This document shows positions 35,473 through 43,626 of a DNA stretch of 64,000 bases, piece by piece. Position 1 is the stretch's first letter, and every line of letters starts with the position of its first letter. The stretch is from Nesterenkonia lutea (GTDB taxonomy: Bacteria > Actinomycetota > Actinomycetes > Actinomycetales > Micrococcaceae), in contig NZ_JADBED010000001.1 in assembly GCF_014873955.1 (NCBI RefSeq), forward strand, positions 1,178,001 to 1,242,000, read 5' to 3'. Position numbers and translations under genes: made by a program. Below the pieces are notes generated by a model that searched no databases, had not been told where the DNA came from, and saw only the letters and a program-made list of their open reading frames with translations.

Positions 35473-36726
35473 ATGCACGCAAGCTCCCCCTCCGACACGT
35501 CGCCAGCAGCACCGCCGACGCCGCCAGCCACCCCTCGACGACGCCGCAGCGCACCTTCCCTGCGGCGGAGTCGGCTGGCCTCCATGGCCGCCTTCGCCAC
35601 CAACGGTGCCCTGCCGGCCTCGCTGCTGGCCCGCTACGCCGAGGTCAAGGACACGCTGGGACTGAGTCCGGCGCTCTTCGGCCTGATGGTCGTGGGCTTC
35701 GGGCTCGGCGGCGCGCTGGCGCTGCACCTTCCGGGCGTCATCGCCCGCAGGATCGGTGTGGCGCGCACCGCGAGCTTCACCACCGCTGCGATCGGGGCGG
35801 GACTGATCCTGGCGGCCGGCGGGGTGGCGCTGGGCAGCCCGTGGGTGGTGCTCGCAGGGCTGCTGGTCGCCGGGGCCGGGGACGCCGTGGTCGATGTGGC
35901 GCAGAATTCTCAGGGTCTGCGCGTCCAGGCCGCCTATGGACGGTCGCTGTTGAACTCGATGCATGCCGGGTGGAGCATCGGCGCGGCGATCGGTGGTGCG
36001 GTGGGGACACTGGCCGCAGTGCTGGGAGTGCCCCTGCTGGTGCATATGAGTGTGTGGGCCGTGGTCTGTGTTCTCGCGATGACGCTGTCCTCCCGGGCGT
36101 TCATGCCTGAACCGGTGGCCGCAGAGGACGCCGAGGAGGTGCCCGCCAGGCCGTCGGGCTGGTCCACGGTGAAGATCCTGCTGCCGCTGACGCTGATCGG
36201 ACTGGCCGGAATGTCCGTGGAGGACATCGGCAACAACTGGTCCGCCGTCCTGCTCTCCACCGAACGCGGCATGGACCCCGCCGCAGCCGGGATCGGGCTC
36301 AGCGTGCTGCTGGGCGCCCAGTTCATCGGGCGGATGCTCGGCGACCGGGTCATCGACCGGCTCGGTGAACGCGCCTCGCTGATCCTGAGCCTGACCGCGG
36401 TGATCATCGGACTGCTCGGAGCTGCCTGGGCACCCGGCGTCGCGCTGTCCCTGGTCAGTCTGGCGATCGCGGGCTTCGGCTGCGCGGTGACCGTGCCGCT
36501 GGCGTTCGCCCGGGCGGACCGGGTCCCGGGACTGCCCGCGCACAGCGGGGTGACCTGGATCAGCTGGGCCATGCGTGCTGTGGTGCTGATGCTCTCCCCT
36601 GCTGTCGGGGTGATGACCCAGGGGTCCACACTGCCCGTGGCGATCAGCGTGATCGTGACGATCGCGGTGGTGGCCCTGGTTCTGCAGCTGCGCCCGCGCC
36701 GACCAGCCGAGCCGCTCGACGGCTGA
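35473..36726 (+). CDS. MFS transporter
   Basis: This 417-residue major facilitator protein has about 12 hydrophobic segments and a 35-residue Pro/Arg-rich cytoplasmic N-terminus. MAAFATNGALPASLLARYAEVKD followed by LGLSPALFGLM is typical of the YbjJ-like or FucP-like group. The substrate is unknown. CAGACT 7 bases before the ATG suggests a leaderless transcript. Confidence 0.87.
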   Translation: MHASSPSDTSPAAPPTPPATPRRRRSAPSLRRSRLASMAAFATNGALPASLLARYAEVKDTLGLSPALFGLMVVGFGLGGALALHLPGVIARRIGVARTASFTTAAIGAGLILAAGGVALGSPWVVLAGLLVAGAGDAVVDVAQNSQGLRVQAAYGRSLLNSMHAGWSIGAAIGGAVGTLAAVLGVPLLVHMSVWAVVCVLAMTLSSRAFMPEPVAAEDAEEVPARPSGWSTVKILLPLTLIGLAGMSVEDIGNNWSAVLLSTERGMDPAAAGIGLSVLLGAQFIGRMLGDRVIDRLGERASLILSLTAVIIGLLGAAWAPGVALSLVSLAIAGFGCAVTVPLAFARADRVPGLPAHSGVTWISWAMRAVVLMLSPAVGVMTQGSTLPVAISVIVTIAVVALVLQLRPRRPAEPLDG

Positions 36727-36743
36727 CCGATAGAATGGCTCCC

Positions 36744-37646
36744 ATGGCTACCCAGCAGTCCACTCCCCTGTCCTCCCGTGCCCCGGTGGGCACTCTGACC
36801 AAGGGCACCGTCTCTGCCGAGCGGCCGGTCCCGCCGCATATCGAGCGGCCCGACTACGTGGGCCTGGAGGCGCCGCCGGAGTACACCGGCGAGGACGTCT
36901 ACGACGCCGCCACCGTGCAGCGGATCCGCCGTGCCTCCCAGCTGGCGGCAGACGCCATGGTCGCCACCGGGAATCTCATCCGACCCGGGATCACCACCGA
37001 GGAGCTGGACGCCTACGCGCACCAGTACCTGACCGAGCGTGGGGCGTACCCTTCTTGCCTGTCCTATCGCGGGTTTCCGAAGGCGATCTGCACCTCGGTG
37101 AACGAGGTCATCTGTCACGGCATCCCGGACACCACGGTGCTCGCCGAAGGTGACATCGTGAACCTGGACATCACCGCGTACATCGACGGAGTGCACGGGG
37201 ACCACAACTACACGTTCCTGGTGGGCGAGGTCGATGAGGAGTCTCGGCTGCTGGTGGAACGCACTCAGGAAGCCATGATGCGCGCGATCCGGGCGGTCAA
37301 GCCCGGGCGGCCCATCAACGTGATCGGCCGCGCCATCGAGTCCTATGCGAAGCGTTTCGGCTATGGTGTCGTACGCGAGTTCATCGGCCACGGCGTGGGG
37401 AAGGCGTTCCACACGGGCCTGGTGATCCCGCACTTCGATGCGGCACCGGACCACGCGCGCCTGATGGAACCGGGAATGGTGTTCACCATCGAACCGATGC
37501 TCACCCTGGGCACGCGCCACTGGGACATGTGGGAGGACGGCTGGACAGCCGTGACCCGCGACCGGAAGCGCACCGCGCAGTTCGAGCACACTCTGGTCGT
37601 CACCGATGACGGCGCCGAAATCCTCACGGTGCCTTCAGGCGCCTGA
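36744..37646 (+). CDS. map: Type I methionine aminopeptidase (Map, long form)
   Basis: This enzyme removes N-terminal Met from new proteins. It has 300 residues with an N-terminal extension of about 55 that contains no Cys/His zinc finger. Metal ligands are all present: Asp142, Asp153, His216, Glu250 and Glu281, with catalytic His125. ATG 36744 lies 7 bases after TAGAAT and is taken as a leaderless start; another ATG at 36735 overlaps that element. A second, shorter MetAP gene is at 52922-53716. ppgK follows 41 bases downstream. Confidence 0.94.
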   Translation: MATQQSTPLSSRAPVGTLTKGTVSAERPVPPHIERPDYVGLEAPPEYTGEDVYDAATVQRIRRASQLAADAMVATGNLIRPGITTEELDAYAHQYLTERGAYPSCLSYRGFPKAICTSVNEVICHGIPDTTVLAEGDIVNLDITAYIDGVHGDHNYTFLVGEVDEESRLLVERTQEAMMRAIRAVKPGRPINVIGRAIESYAKRFGYGVVREFIGHGVGKAFHTGLVIPHFDAAPDHARLMEPGMVFTIEPMLTLGTRHWDMWEDGWTAVTRDRKRTAQFEHTLVVTDDGAEILTVPSGA

Positions 37647-37687
37647 GTCCGGTCCCCTCCCCCACAGCACGGAGATACTGCATCACT

Positions 37688-38551
37688 ATGAGCTCTTCTC
37701 ACGAGCAGCCGCTGGCTGCCCAGGCCATCGCCCCCGCCAGCCAGACCGTGTCTGACCTGCCCAAGCGGGCCATCGGCATCGATGTGGGCGGCACCGGGAT
37801 CAAAGGCGGGATCGTCAACCTGCACAAGGGCACCCTCACCGGCGACCGGTTCCGCATCCCCACTCCGAAGCCTGCGACCCCGGAAGCAGTGGCCGAGGTC
37901 ATCGGCCAGATCCTGGACGAGCTGCTGGGCCGGGAGAAGGCGCCTGCTGAGTCAGAGCTTTCCGTGGGCGTGCTCTTCCCCGCGATCGTGGACAAGAACA
38001 TCGTGCTCTCGGCCGCGAACATCGACGAGTCCTGGATCAACACCGACGCGGCGGCTCTGCTGAGGCATCTGCCCGGTGAGATCCACACCCTGAACGACGC
38101 CGACGGCGCAGGTCTCGCCGAAGCGCGCTACGGCGCGGGCAAAGGTCACGACGGAACCGTCATGACCATCACCCTGGGCACCGGGATCGGTTCAGCCCTG
38201 GTGCACGACGGCGTGCTGGTCCCCAACAGCGAGCTGGGCCATCTGGAGTTCGAGGGTGAGGTCGCGGAGAAGAAGGCCTCTGCCGCGGCGCGGGAACGGG
38301 CAGATATGCCCTGGGACGAGTACGGCAGGCTGCTCAACCGCTACCTGGTGCACGTGGAGCGGCTGCAGTCCCCGGAGATGTTCATCATCGGCGGCGGGAT
38401 CTCCAAGCGCAGCGAAGACTTCCTGCCCTACGTCACGGATCTGCGGGCAGAGGTCGAGTGTGCAGCATTGCAGAACAACGCTGGGATCGTCGGCGCGGCG
38501 CTCTATGCGGCCGAGCAGACCCGGCTGAACCAGTCCCGCGGACGGTCCTGA
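37688..38551 (+). CDS. ppgK: Polyphosphate glucokinase PpgK
   Basis: This ROK-family sugar kinase phosphorylates glucose with polyphosphate (and often ATP). Its 287 residues include the phosphate-binding GIDVGGTGIKGGIV, the catalytic LNDADGAG, TLGTGIGSALV and NSELGHLEFEG. The charged stretch after it (KKASAAARERADMPWDEY) is characteristic of actinobacterial PpgK rather than bacterial Glk. The gene follows map closely and may be transcribed with it. Confidence 0.94.
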   Translation: MSSSHEQPLAAQAIAPASQTVSDLPKRAIGIDVGGTGIKGGIVNLHKGTLTGDRFRIPTPKPATPEAVAEVIGQILDELLGREKAPAESELSVGVLFPAIVDKNIVLSAANIDESWINTDAAALLRHLPGEIHTLNDADGAGLAEARYGAGKGHDGTVMTITLGTGIGSALVHDGVLVPNSELGHLEFEGEVAEKKASAAARERADMPWDEYGRLLNRYLVHVERLQSPEMFIIGGGISKRSEDFLPYVTDLRAEVECAALQNNAGIVGAALYAAEQTRLNQSRGRS

Positions 38552-38618
38552 GCCGCACATCGGGGTTGTTAGACTTCTTGCTGCGGCAGATCGCTCCTGA
38601 TTGGTGGGATCTGCGTCC

Positions 38619-38691
38619 GGGCCTTTAGCTCAGCTGGTAGAGCACCGCGTTTACACCGCGGTTGTCGTCGGTTCGATCCCGACAGGGCCCA
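38619..38691 (+). tRNA. tRNA-Val (anticodon UAC)
   Basis: The cloverleaf can be read directly. The acceptor stem is GGGCCTT with AGGGCCC (one T-G pair), the D arm GCTC/GAGC, and the anticodon stem CCGCG/CGCGG with loop TTTACAC giving anticodon TAC at 38652-38654. The T arm is GTCGG-TTCGATC-CCGAC, with discriminator A at 38691. CCA is not encoded. Confidence 0.97.
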
Positions 38692-38760
38692 CGTTTTCGC
38701 TTCCAGAGGGAAAGCACCTGATCCAGCCCGTACGGGCGGTGCCGACGCTAGTCTGATGCC

Positions 38761-39147
38761 ATGTCTTCCTTTGCACGCACCACCGGCCGAATCATCCTCG
38801 GATCAGCTCTGACCTTCGCCGGAATCTCCCACCTGGCCTGGGCCCGTGAGGAGTTCCGCGCGCAGGTCCCCGAGTCCCTTCCGCTGGACCCCGACACGAC
38901 TGTCCTGGCCTCCGGCGTGGCCGAGATCGGGCTGGGCACCGCGCTTCTCTTCTCCCGCAAGCGCCGCCCGCTCGTGGGAAAGACTGCGGGACTCTTCTTC
39001 GCCGCGGTGTTCCCGGGGAACATCGCCCAGTACGTCCATGGGCGTGACGGGTTCGGTCTCGACACGGACCGCAAGCGCCTGGTGCGGCTCTTCTTCCAGC
39101 CGGCGCTGATCGGTCTCGCGGTGTGGTCCACGCGCCGCCCGTCCTGA
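38761..39147 (+). CDS. DoxX-family membrane protein
   Basis: This 128-residue protein has four hydrophobic segments. TTGRIILGSALTFAGISHLAW and LASGVAEIGLGTALLF followed by PGNIAQYVHGRDGFGLDTD are typical of DoxX/DoxX-like proteins, which are quinone-related or of unknown function in most bacteria. TAGTCT 6 bases before the ATG suggests a leaderless mRNA. Confidence 0.85.
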   Translation: MSSFARTTGRIILGSALTFAGISHLAWAREEFRAQVPESLPLDPDTTVLASGVAEIGLGTALLFSRKRRPLVGKTAGLFFAAVFPGNIAQYVHGRDGFGLDTDRKRLVRLFFQPALIGLAVWSTRRPS

Positions 39148-39243
39148 CTGGCGTCCACCCCTCAGGTGCACACAGATGCGGAAGCGGTCCGCAACACCAG
39201 TCAGCACCACCTCCCCTATGCTGCAAATCACCGTGACCTTAAC

Positions 39244-39472
39244 GTGACATTCGTTATCGGTCTGTTATACCGTTGTAGTCGTGCTCGCGACTGCAGTTCA
39301 ATGTCGGAGCTCCTCGGGTCAGATCTTCTCCTGCCGCTGACCGGAGCCGTTCGTAAAACTACCGCTAGGCAGGGTGTGGGGCATCGCGGTCGATCCAGAC
39401 CTGAAGCGGGTGAGCTTCCCGGCTCGCACTTCAGCAAGCGGCCCCGCAACAACAGGGAGAGGTTTCCACCAG
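39244..39472 (+). promoter_or_regulatory. Promoter and ~190-base structured leader of the NlpC/P60 gene
   Basis: The 325-base gap before the NlpC/P60 gene has GTGACA (39244-39249), a 16-base spacer and TATACC (39266-39271). The predicted transcript would have about 190 untranslated bases. These contain several complementary blocks, for example GAAGCGGGTGAGC (from 39402) with GCTCGCACTTC (39422-39432), about 40 bases before the start codon. Secreted NlpC/P60 genes of actinobacteria often carry a cyclic di-AMP riboswitch, but I could not find its conserved GCTAACC-type core here. The bases before the promoter (39148-39243) show nothing recognisable. Confidence 0.45.
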
Positions 39473-40414
39473 ATGACTGAGAACATGACTTTCGCACCAC
39501 GCCGTGACCGGCGACGCCAGACCAAGCCTTCCCTCGCACATGCCGTGGCTTCTCACGCCGGGGCGTTCGGGCGGGGCACGGCGGCCGCCGTCGCCGCCTC
39601 CGGCCTGGTGATCTCCTCCGGAGTCGCCGCCAGCGCGAGCACCGACGTCGAGACCCCTGAGGTGACCACCCTGGACGCGGCGGCCTCGGGGCTCGGCGGG
39701 GAGCGCGCCAGCAACACCTCCTCCGTGGCGGTGACCGCCTCCCACGAGGCGGAGCTCTCCTTCGACCGCCCGGTCGTCGAGTCGACTCCGGCCCCAGAGC
39801 CCGCACCGGAGCCAGTGCCTGAGCCGACCCCCGAACCAGCCCCTGAGCCTCAGCCGGAACCAGAGCCAGCCCCCGAGCCTGATCCGGCGCCTGAGCCAGC
39901 GCCGGCCCCGGAACCAGAACCGCAGCCGGAGCCGGAATCAGAGACGCCCACGCAGCAGACGCAGGAAGCTCCACAGCAGACCCAGCAGGGTGACACCGAC
40001 CAGCAGGCGCAGGGCAACACCCAGGTCGCCTCCTCCGAGCCGGCGCAGGAAGAGGCCCCGGCCTCCAGCGGCGGCAACGGCTCCATCGTTGGCGCCGCCT
40101 ACGCAGGTCTGGGCAACCCCTACTCCTACGGCGGCTCCTCGACCAGCGGCTGGGACTGCTCCGGCTTCATCAACTGGGCCTACTCCCAGGCCGGCGTCTC
40201 CGTGCCGCGCAGCACCTACGCCATGATGAGCTCCATGCGCCAGGTCTCCTCACCCTCACCGGGCGACATCGTGATCCAGAACGGTGGCAGCCACGCAGCC
40301 ATCTACGTGGGCAACGGCCAGCTCATCGGCGCGAACAACCCCCGCGTCGGCACCGTGCAGTACTCGCTGAACTCCCCGTACTGGTCCAACACCATGTACC
40401 TCAGCGCCAACTGA
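39473..40414 (+). CDS. Secreted NlpC/P60 peptidoglycan endopeptidase with Pro-Glu linker
   Basis: This 313-residue protein has a long basic N-terminus and a hydrophobic signal segment ending near [10 protein letters not shown] Pro-Glu-rich repeat (PEPxPEP pattern, about residues 104-162) and a Gln/Thr linker follow. The C-terminal NlpC/P60 domain, about residues 200-313, has catalytic Cys in [10 protein letters not shown] and His in [10 protein letters not shown]. It should cleave peptide stems in peptidoglycan during growth or division, with the PE stretch spanning the wall. ATG 39473 follows GGGAGAGG. Confidence 0.9.
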   Translation: MTENMTFAPRRDRRRQTKPSLAHAVASHAGAFGRGTAAAVAASGLVISSGVAASASTDVETPEVTTLDAAASGLGGERASNTSSVAVTASHEAELSFDRPVVESTPAPEPAPEPVPEPTPEPAPEPQPEPEPAPEPDPAPEPAPAPEPEPQPEPESETPTQQTQEAPQQTQQGDTDQQAQGNTQVASSEPAQEEAPASSGGNGSIVGAAYAGLGNPYSYGGSSTSGWDCSGFINWAYSQAGVSVPRSTYAMMSSMRQVSSPSPGDIVIQNGGSHAAIYVGNGQLIGANNPRVGTVQYSLNSPYWSNTMYLSAN

Positions 40415-40439
40415 CGCTTCAGCACTGAAGAAACCTCGG

Positions 40440-40477
40440 CCGCAGGGCGCGATCCCACCAGGGATCGCGCCCTGCGG
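40440..40477 (+). terminator. Strong terminator after the NlpC/P60 gene
   Basis: A perfect 17-bp stem from CCGCAGGGCGCGATCCC closes on ACCA and is followed by CTTTCCC. It lies 26 bases after the stop codon. Confidence 0.85.
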
Positions 40478-40557
40478 CTTTCCCACGTCTTGGGCCGCTC
40501 AGCTGACCATCGCAGAGGCCACCGGCGGCAAGGGCCTCACGCAAGGGGTCCTCGTCT

Positions 40558-41034
40558 TTATCTCAGCGAGAGGAGCATCGTGTCCGAGCTCCCATTGCGT
40601 CCTACGACGTTGAAGCCTGCGCGCTCGTAGATGCGCCGTGCGCCGTTGCCGTCCTCCACACTGAGACTGATGTCGGTGAGGCCACGGTGGCGAGCCTGGT
40701 GAATGAGCTCGGCTAGCAGAGCACTGCCGATGCCGTGGCCGCGAAAATCGGTGAAGGTCGTGATGCTCAGCTCGGGCGTGTCTGCGTCCACGAATCCATA
40801 TCCGGGGTCCTCGTCCGGAAGGAACACCAACCAGGCCACGGCTCTGACGACGTCTCCGTCCTGATGAGCGAGCCCGAAGTCACTGCCAGAGGGGAAGCTT
40901 GTGAAGTAGTGCGAGAGCTCTTGGGCCGCATCGATGTCATCGAACGTGAAGCTCGGTCCGTCCCAGTTCATGTTGGCGAGCGTCGCTTCCCGGAGCAGCG
41001 GGCGGTCCGACGAGGAGAGCAGTCGAATCGTCAT
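40558..41034 (-). CDS. GNAT-family N-acetyltransferase
   Basis: This 158-residue acetyltransferase has the acetyl-CoA loop motif FRGHGIGSALLAELIHQAR, the beta strand ISLSVEDGN and a C-terminal RRIYERAGFNVVGR. The substrate is unknown. ATG 41034 begins TIRLLSSSDRPLLREATL, the usual GNAT beginning. A GTG at 41055 with AGGGGA upstream would add seven residues and is also possible. Confidence 0.88.
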   Translation of the reverse strand: MTIRLLSSSDRPLLREATLANMNWDGPSFTFDDIDAAQELSHYFTSFPSGSDFGLAHQDGDVVRAVAWLVFLPDEDPGYGFVDADTPELSITTFTDFRGHGIGSALLAELIHQARHRGLTDISLSVEDGNGARRIYERAGFNVVGRNGSSDTMLLSLR

Positions 41035-41144
41035 GGCCGACAAGCTGATGATCACCGAACGTCCCCTGCGGCCGGAACCAGGTGAGGTGCAAGCACCCGT
41101 TCCGTGCCCTGCTGCGAGACGACGCAGGTGATCCCTCCCGTTGG

Positions 41145-41300
41145 TCACCAGTAGTGACGCCTCCCTCCGACAGCGCGGCCGACAGAGCCCAGGATCCAGA
41201 GGATGGCACCAACCACAATCAGGATGATGCCGATCGTCCAGAGGATGGAGACCTCGAGGAGGGCTCCAAGAATAAGCAGGATGACGCCAAGAATAATCAT
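41145..41300 (-). CDS. Short DUF6131-like membrane peptide (51 aa)
   Basis: This 51-residue hydrophobic protein begins MIILGVILLILGALLE and ends GSVGRAVGGRRHYW. Two membrane helices are joined by a short VSILWT turn. The pattern of two helices with a terminal GR-GGRRHYW tail is that of the small actinobacterial DUF6131 family. AAGGG precedes the ATG by about 9 bases. Function unknown. Confidence 0.8.
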   Translation of the reverse strand: MIILGVILLILGALLEVSILWTIGIILIVVGAILWILGSVGRAVGGRRHYW

Positions 41301-41439
41301 GAGGGATATCCCTTCTGTGGGGCGCGGAATGCACCCCTCTTCCGTTGAGGCTACCGCTGGAGAACAAGCGTAGGAAGAGCCAATATCAAAGGTCTGCTCC
41401 TCGTGGGGCTGGCGAATGCTCCAGGCAACACCAAAACGA

Positions 41440-42024
41440 TCAGTTGCCGCCCTGTTGGACCACGATCGCCGTGATGATGCCGGTAAGTCCAGTGACGGCC
41501 TCTTCGGACGGGAGGGACCGGCGTGCTGCGGCTTGGGACAGAGCCTCCGCAGCGCCGATGATCGCGATCATGGATGCGGTTGGGACTGTGCTCATTGCCG
41601 CAAAAGGGTTCAGTGCGCGTCGGCACAATTCGATGTAGGCGGCCTCGGCATCGCGTTTGAGCTGTTCAAGGTCGGGAGACCCCTCGAGCGCGCCGAGGAC
41701 ACCAGACAGTTCACGTCCGTGCGCCACGACGCAGTCCACGTGGGACTGAGCGATCGCCGCTGCCTGGGCGCCAAGAGTGAACTCCGCATCCGCTAGGGAC
41801 CGTCGAAGCTTCTGTGTCTGCTGAACATCGAACTCACGGTATAGAGCCACCAGCAGCGCAGGTCGGGACGGGAAATGGTCATACACGACGGGCTTGGAGA
41901 TGCCGGCCCGCTCAGCCAGGCGGCCCAAGGTCAGAGAGTCGGCGCCTTCGGCGTCAAGAATCGACCAGGCGACCGCCAGCAGCTGCTCCCGACGTTCATC
42001 TCTGCGCAACTTCACCGATGCCAC
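41440..42024 (-). CDS. TetR-family regulator
   Basis: This 194-residue regulator has an N-terminal helix-turn-helix, about residues 8-55 (LGRLAERAGISKPVVYDHF), and a variable C-terminal helical domain. It is divergent from the flavodoxin-fold oxidoreductase gene, with a 108-base gap carrying inverted repeats at 42062-42096, so it probably represses that gene in response to an electrophile or quinone. Confidence 0.9.
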   Translation of the reverse strand: MASVKLRRDERREQLLAVAWSILDAEGADSLTLGRLAERAGISKPVVYDHFPSRPALLVALYREFDVQQTQKLRRSLADAEFTLGAQAAAIAQSHVDCVVAHGRELSGVLGALEGSPDLEQLKRDAEAAYIELCRRALNPFAAMSTVPTASMIAIIGAAEALSQAAARRSLPSEEAVTGLTGIITAIVVQQGGN

Positions 42025-42061
42025 TCCCTCCCCTACTCGATCGATTGGAATCTATTCATAG

Positions 42062-42096
42062 TAACCTACCCCTGGTAGCCAACTATTAGTAGGTTA
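42062..42096. promoter_or_regulatory. Inverted repeat between TetR and oxidoreductase genes
   Basis: Arms TAACCTAC (42062-42069) and GTAGGTTA (42089-42096) are exact inverted copies separated by 19 bases, in a locally AT-richer stretch 37 bases before the oxidoreductase start. It is a reasonable TetR-type operator candidate. Confidence 0.55.
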
Positions 42097-42132
42097 GTTT
42101 CGCAGTCCTTTCACTTGCCACCAGGAGATGTT

Positions 42133-42759
42133 GTGTCCAGAGCACTGATCGTCATCGCCCATCCGGACCAGAGATCATTGACCCACTTTGTGGCGGCGGA
42201 ACTGGAGACTGCCTTCGCTTCTCAGGGAATCTCCAGTGAGGTGGCGGATCTCGCAGCTGAAGACTTCGATCCGCGGTTCACCCGGGATGACCGCTCGTCC
42301 TATCAGGGGTTGAGGGCCATCCCAGATGATGTGACGGCCGAACAAGAGCGCATTGATCGGGCTGACCACCTCATCCTGGTCTTCCCGGTCTACTGGTGGT
42401 CGATGCCTGCGCTGCTCAAAGGCTGGGTCGATCGCGTGTTCGTCAACGGGTGGGCGTTCGAGCTGACCGAAGGAGGCTCGGTGGCACCGAAGTTGGCGGG
42501 GTTGACCATTCACCTTGTTCCCCTGGCGGGAAGCGACGCCAGCGCCTACGACCGGCACGGCTACCGAGCCTCCATCAAGGCACAGATTGAACACGGGGTC
42601 ATAGATTTCTGCGGAGCCAGGCGTGGATCTATGAGGTACCTCTATGATTCCGAGACGAAGCCCCAGGCGGTCATCACAGATGAGGTGAGCCTGCTCGCTC
42701 GGGACATCGCTGAGGGAGCGAGAGAATCGCTGAGTGAGGCAACCGCAGCGAAGCTCTGA
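42133..42759 (+). CDS. NAD(P)H oxidoreductase, flavodoxin-like fold
   Basis: This 208-residue protein of the MdaB/KefF/YwrO quinone-reductase group begins SRALIVIAHPDQRSLTHFVA and contains LILVFPVYWWSMPALLKGWVDRVFVNGWAF, the FMN-binding hallmark. It should carry out two-electron reduction of quinones or related electrophiles. GTG 42133 lies 6 bases after AGGAG and is chosen over TTG at 42115. Confidence 0.9.
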   Translation: MSRALIVIAHPDQRSLTHFVAAELETAFASQGISSEVADLAAEDFDPRFTRDDRSSYQGLRAIPDDVTAEQERIDRADHLILVFPVYWWSMPALLKGWVDRVFVNGWAFELTEGGSVAPKLAGLTIHLVPLAGSDASAYDRHGYRASIKAQIEHGVIDFCGARRGSMRYLYDSETKPQAVITDEVSLLARDIAEGARESLSEATAAKL

Positions 42760-42825
42760 GGGTCAGCTCTGCGGAGACAGAGGCACTTCTGCTCTCGACC
42801 CTGTGGTTGAGGAACATCTCTTCGA

Positions 42826-43428
42826 TCACAACCAATCTCTTGAGCGCGCGTAGCGTGCGGCTTCGCGCCGGTTACGGGTCTGCGTCTTCTGCATGGCATT
42901 GGAGAGGTAGTTACGCACCGTGCCCTCCGCCAGGTAGAGATGAGCAGCGGTCTCACCCACCGAATATCCCTCCAAGGTCTCGCGGAGCACATCGAGCTCT
43001 CGATCCGTGAGCGGAGAGTCATCCACCACCGCCAGGGCGGAGATGTCCGGATCGACCCAGCGCTTGCCGGCGTGGAGGGCCTCGATGACCTCGGCGATCA
43101 GCGCCGGATGAGCTGATTTGCTCACGAATCCCCGCACCCCCAGCTTCAGCGCTCTGCGAAGAACCCCGGGCCGTGCGTGTCGGGTCAGCATGAGGATCAC
43201 CTGCTCAGGTCTGCTCCGGCGAATGGTCTCCACAGCGGAAAGGCCGTCGACCCCTGGCATCTCAAGATCGATGACCAGGACATCGGGCTTGTGCTTCATG
43301 ACGACGTCAACGGCAGCGGCCCCATCAGCAGCTTCTGCCACGACCACGATGTCGGCTTTCAGCGGCAGCAGTGATGCCAGGGCGGAGCGCAGCAGTGCCT
43401 CGTCATCGGCAAGCACGACACTGATCAA
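42826..43428 (-). CDS. NarL/FixJ-family response regulator
   Basis: This 200-residue regulator has a receiver domain (residues 1-115; acidic pocket DDEA, phospho-acceptor Asp in VLVIDLEMPG near residue 54, Lys in FVSKSAHP) and a LuxR-type helix-turn-helix (about residues 138-190, LTDRELDVLRETLEGYSVGETA). It starts at TTG 43428, which overlaps by 4 bases the stop of a histidine-kinase remnant, so its cognate kinase appears to have been deleted. Confidence 0.92.
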   Translation of the reverse strand: MISVVLADDEALLRSALASLLPLKADIVVVAEAADGAAAVDVVMKHKPDVLVIDLEMPGVDGLSAVETIRRSRPEQVILMLTRHARPGVLRRALKLGVRGFVSKSAHPALIAEVIEALHAGKRWVDPDISALAVVDDSPLTDRELDVLRETLEGYSVGETAAHLYLAEGTVRNYLSNAMQKTQTRNRREAARYARSRDWL

Positions 43429-43604
43429 TGCAGACTCCGTTCGATCGTCTTGGCCGGGACCCCAGTAGAGAAACGGGCCTCAGTCTGGAATTCGCCCTTC
43501 GACTGCCGCACAGCGAGAGAGCCACCACCGTTCGCCACCCGTGCACGCAGAGTCTCGAGCCCGCGCAGGGCAGGAAGTGCGCGGGGGCGTCTCGAGGCAG
43601 GTGC
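43425..43604 (-). pseudogene. 3' remnant of a NarL-type sensor histidine kinase
   Basis: About 59 codons without a usable start read as the end of a HisKA_3-type kinase: LRGLETLRARVANGGGSL followed by EARFSTGVPA and a stop that overlaps the regulator start. The GL-x3-R-x-R/GG pattern is the kinase ATP-lid (G2) region. An in-frame stop lies at 43605-43607 and an aldo/keto reductase gene ends at 43627, so the rest of the kinase is gone. Confidence 0.75.
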
Positions 43605-43626
43605 TCAAGACGCGACCCCGGCACCC

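Noticed and set aside
38552..38760. Integration site or genomic island at the tRNA-Val gene
   Set aside because: No integrase, no repeated tRNA 3' end and normal neighbours were seen.
39244..39472. Cyclic di-AMP (ydaO-type) riboswitch before the NlpC/P60 gene
   Set aside because: The conserved GCTAACC-like 3' core and GGGG-AACC blocks could not be found; left as an unidentified leader.
43403..43624. 73-codon frame over the kinase remnant as a gene
   Set aside because: It is in a different frame from the kinase-like sequence and shows no family pattern.
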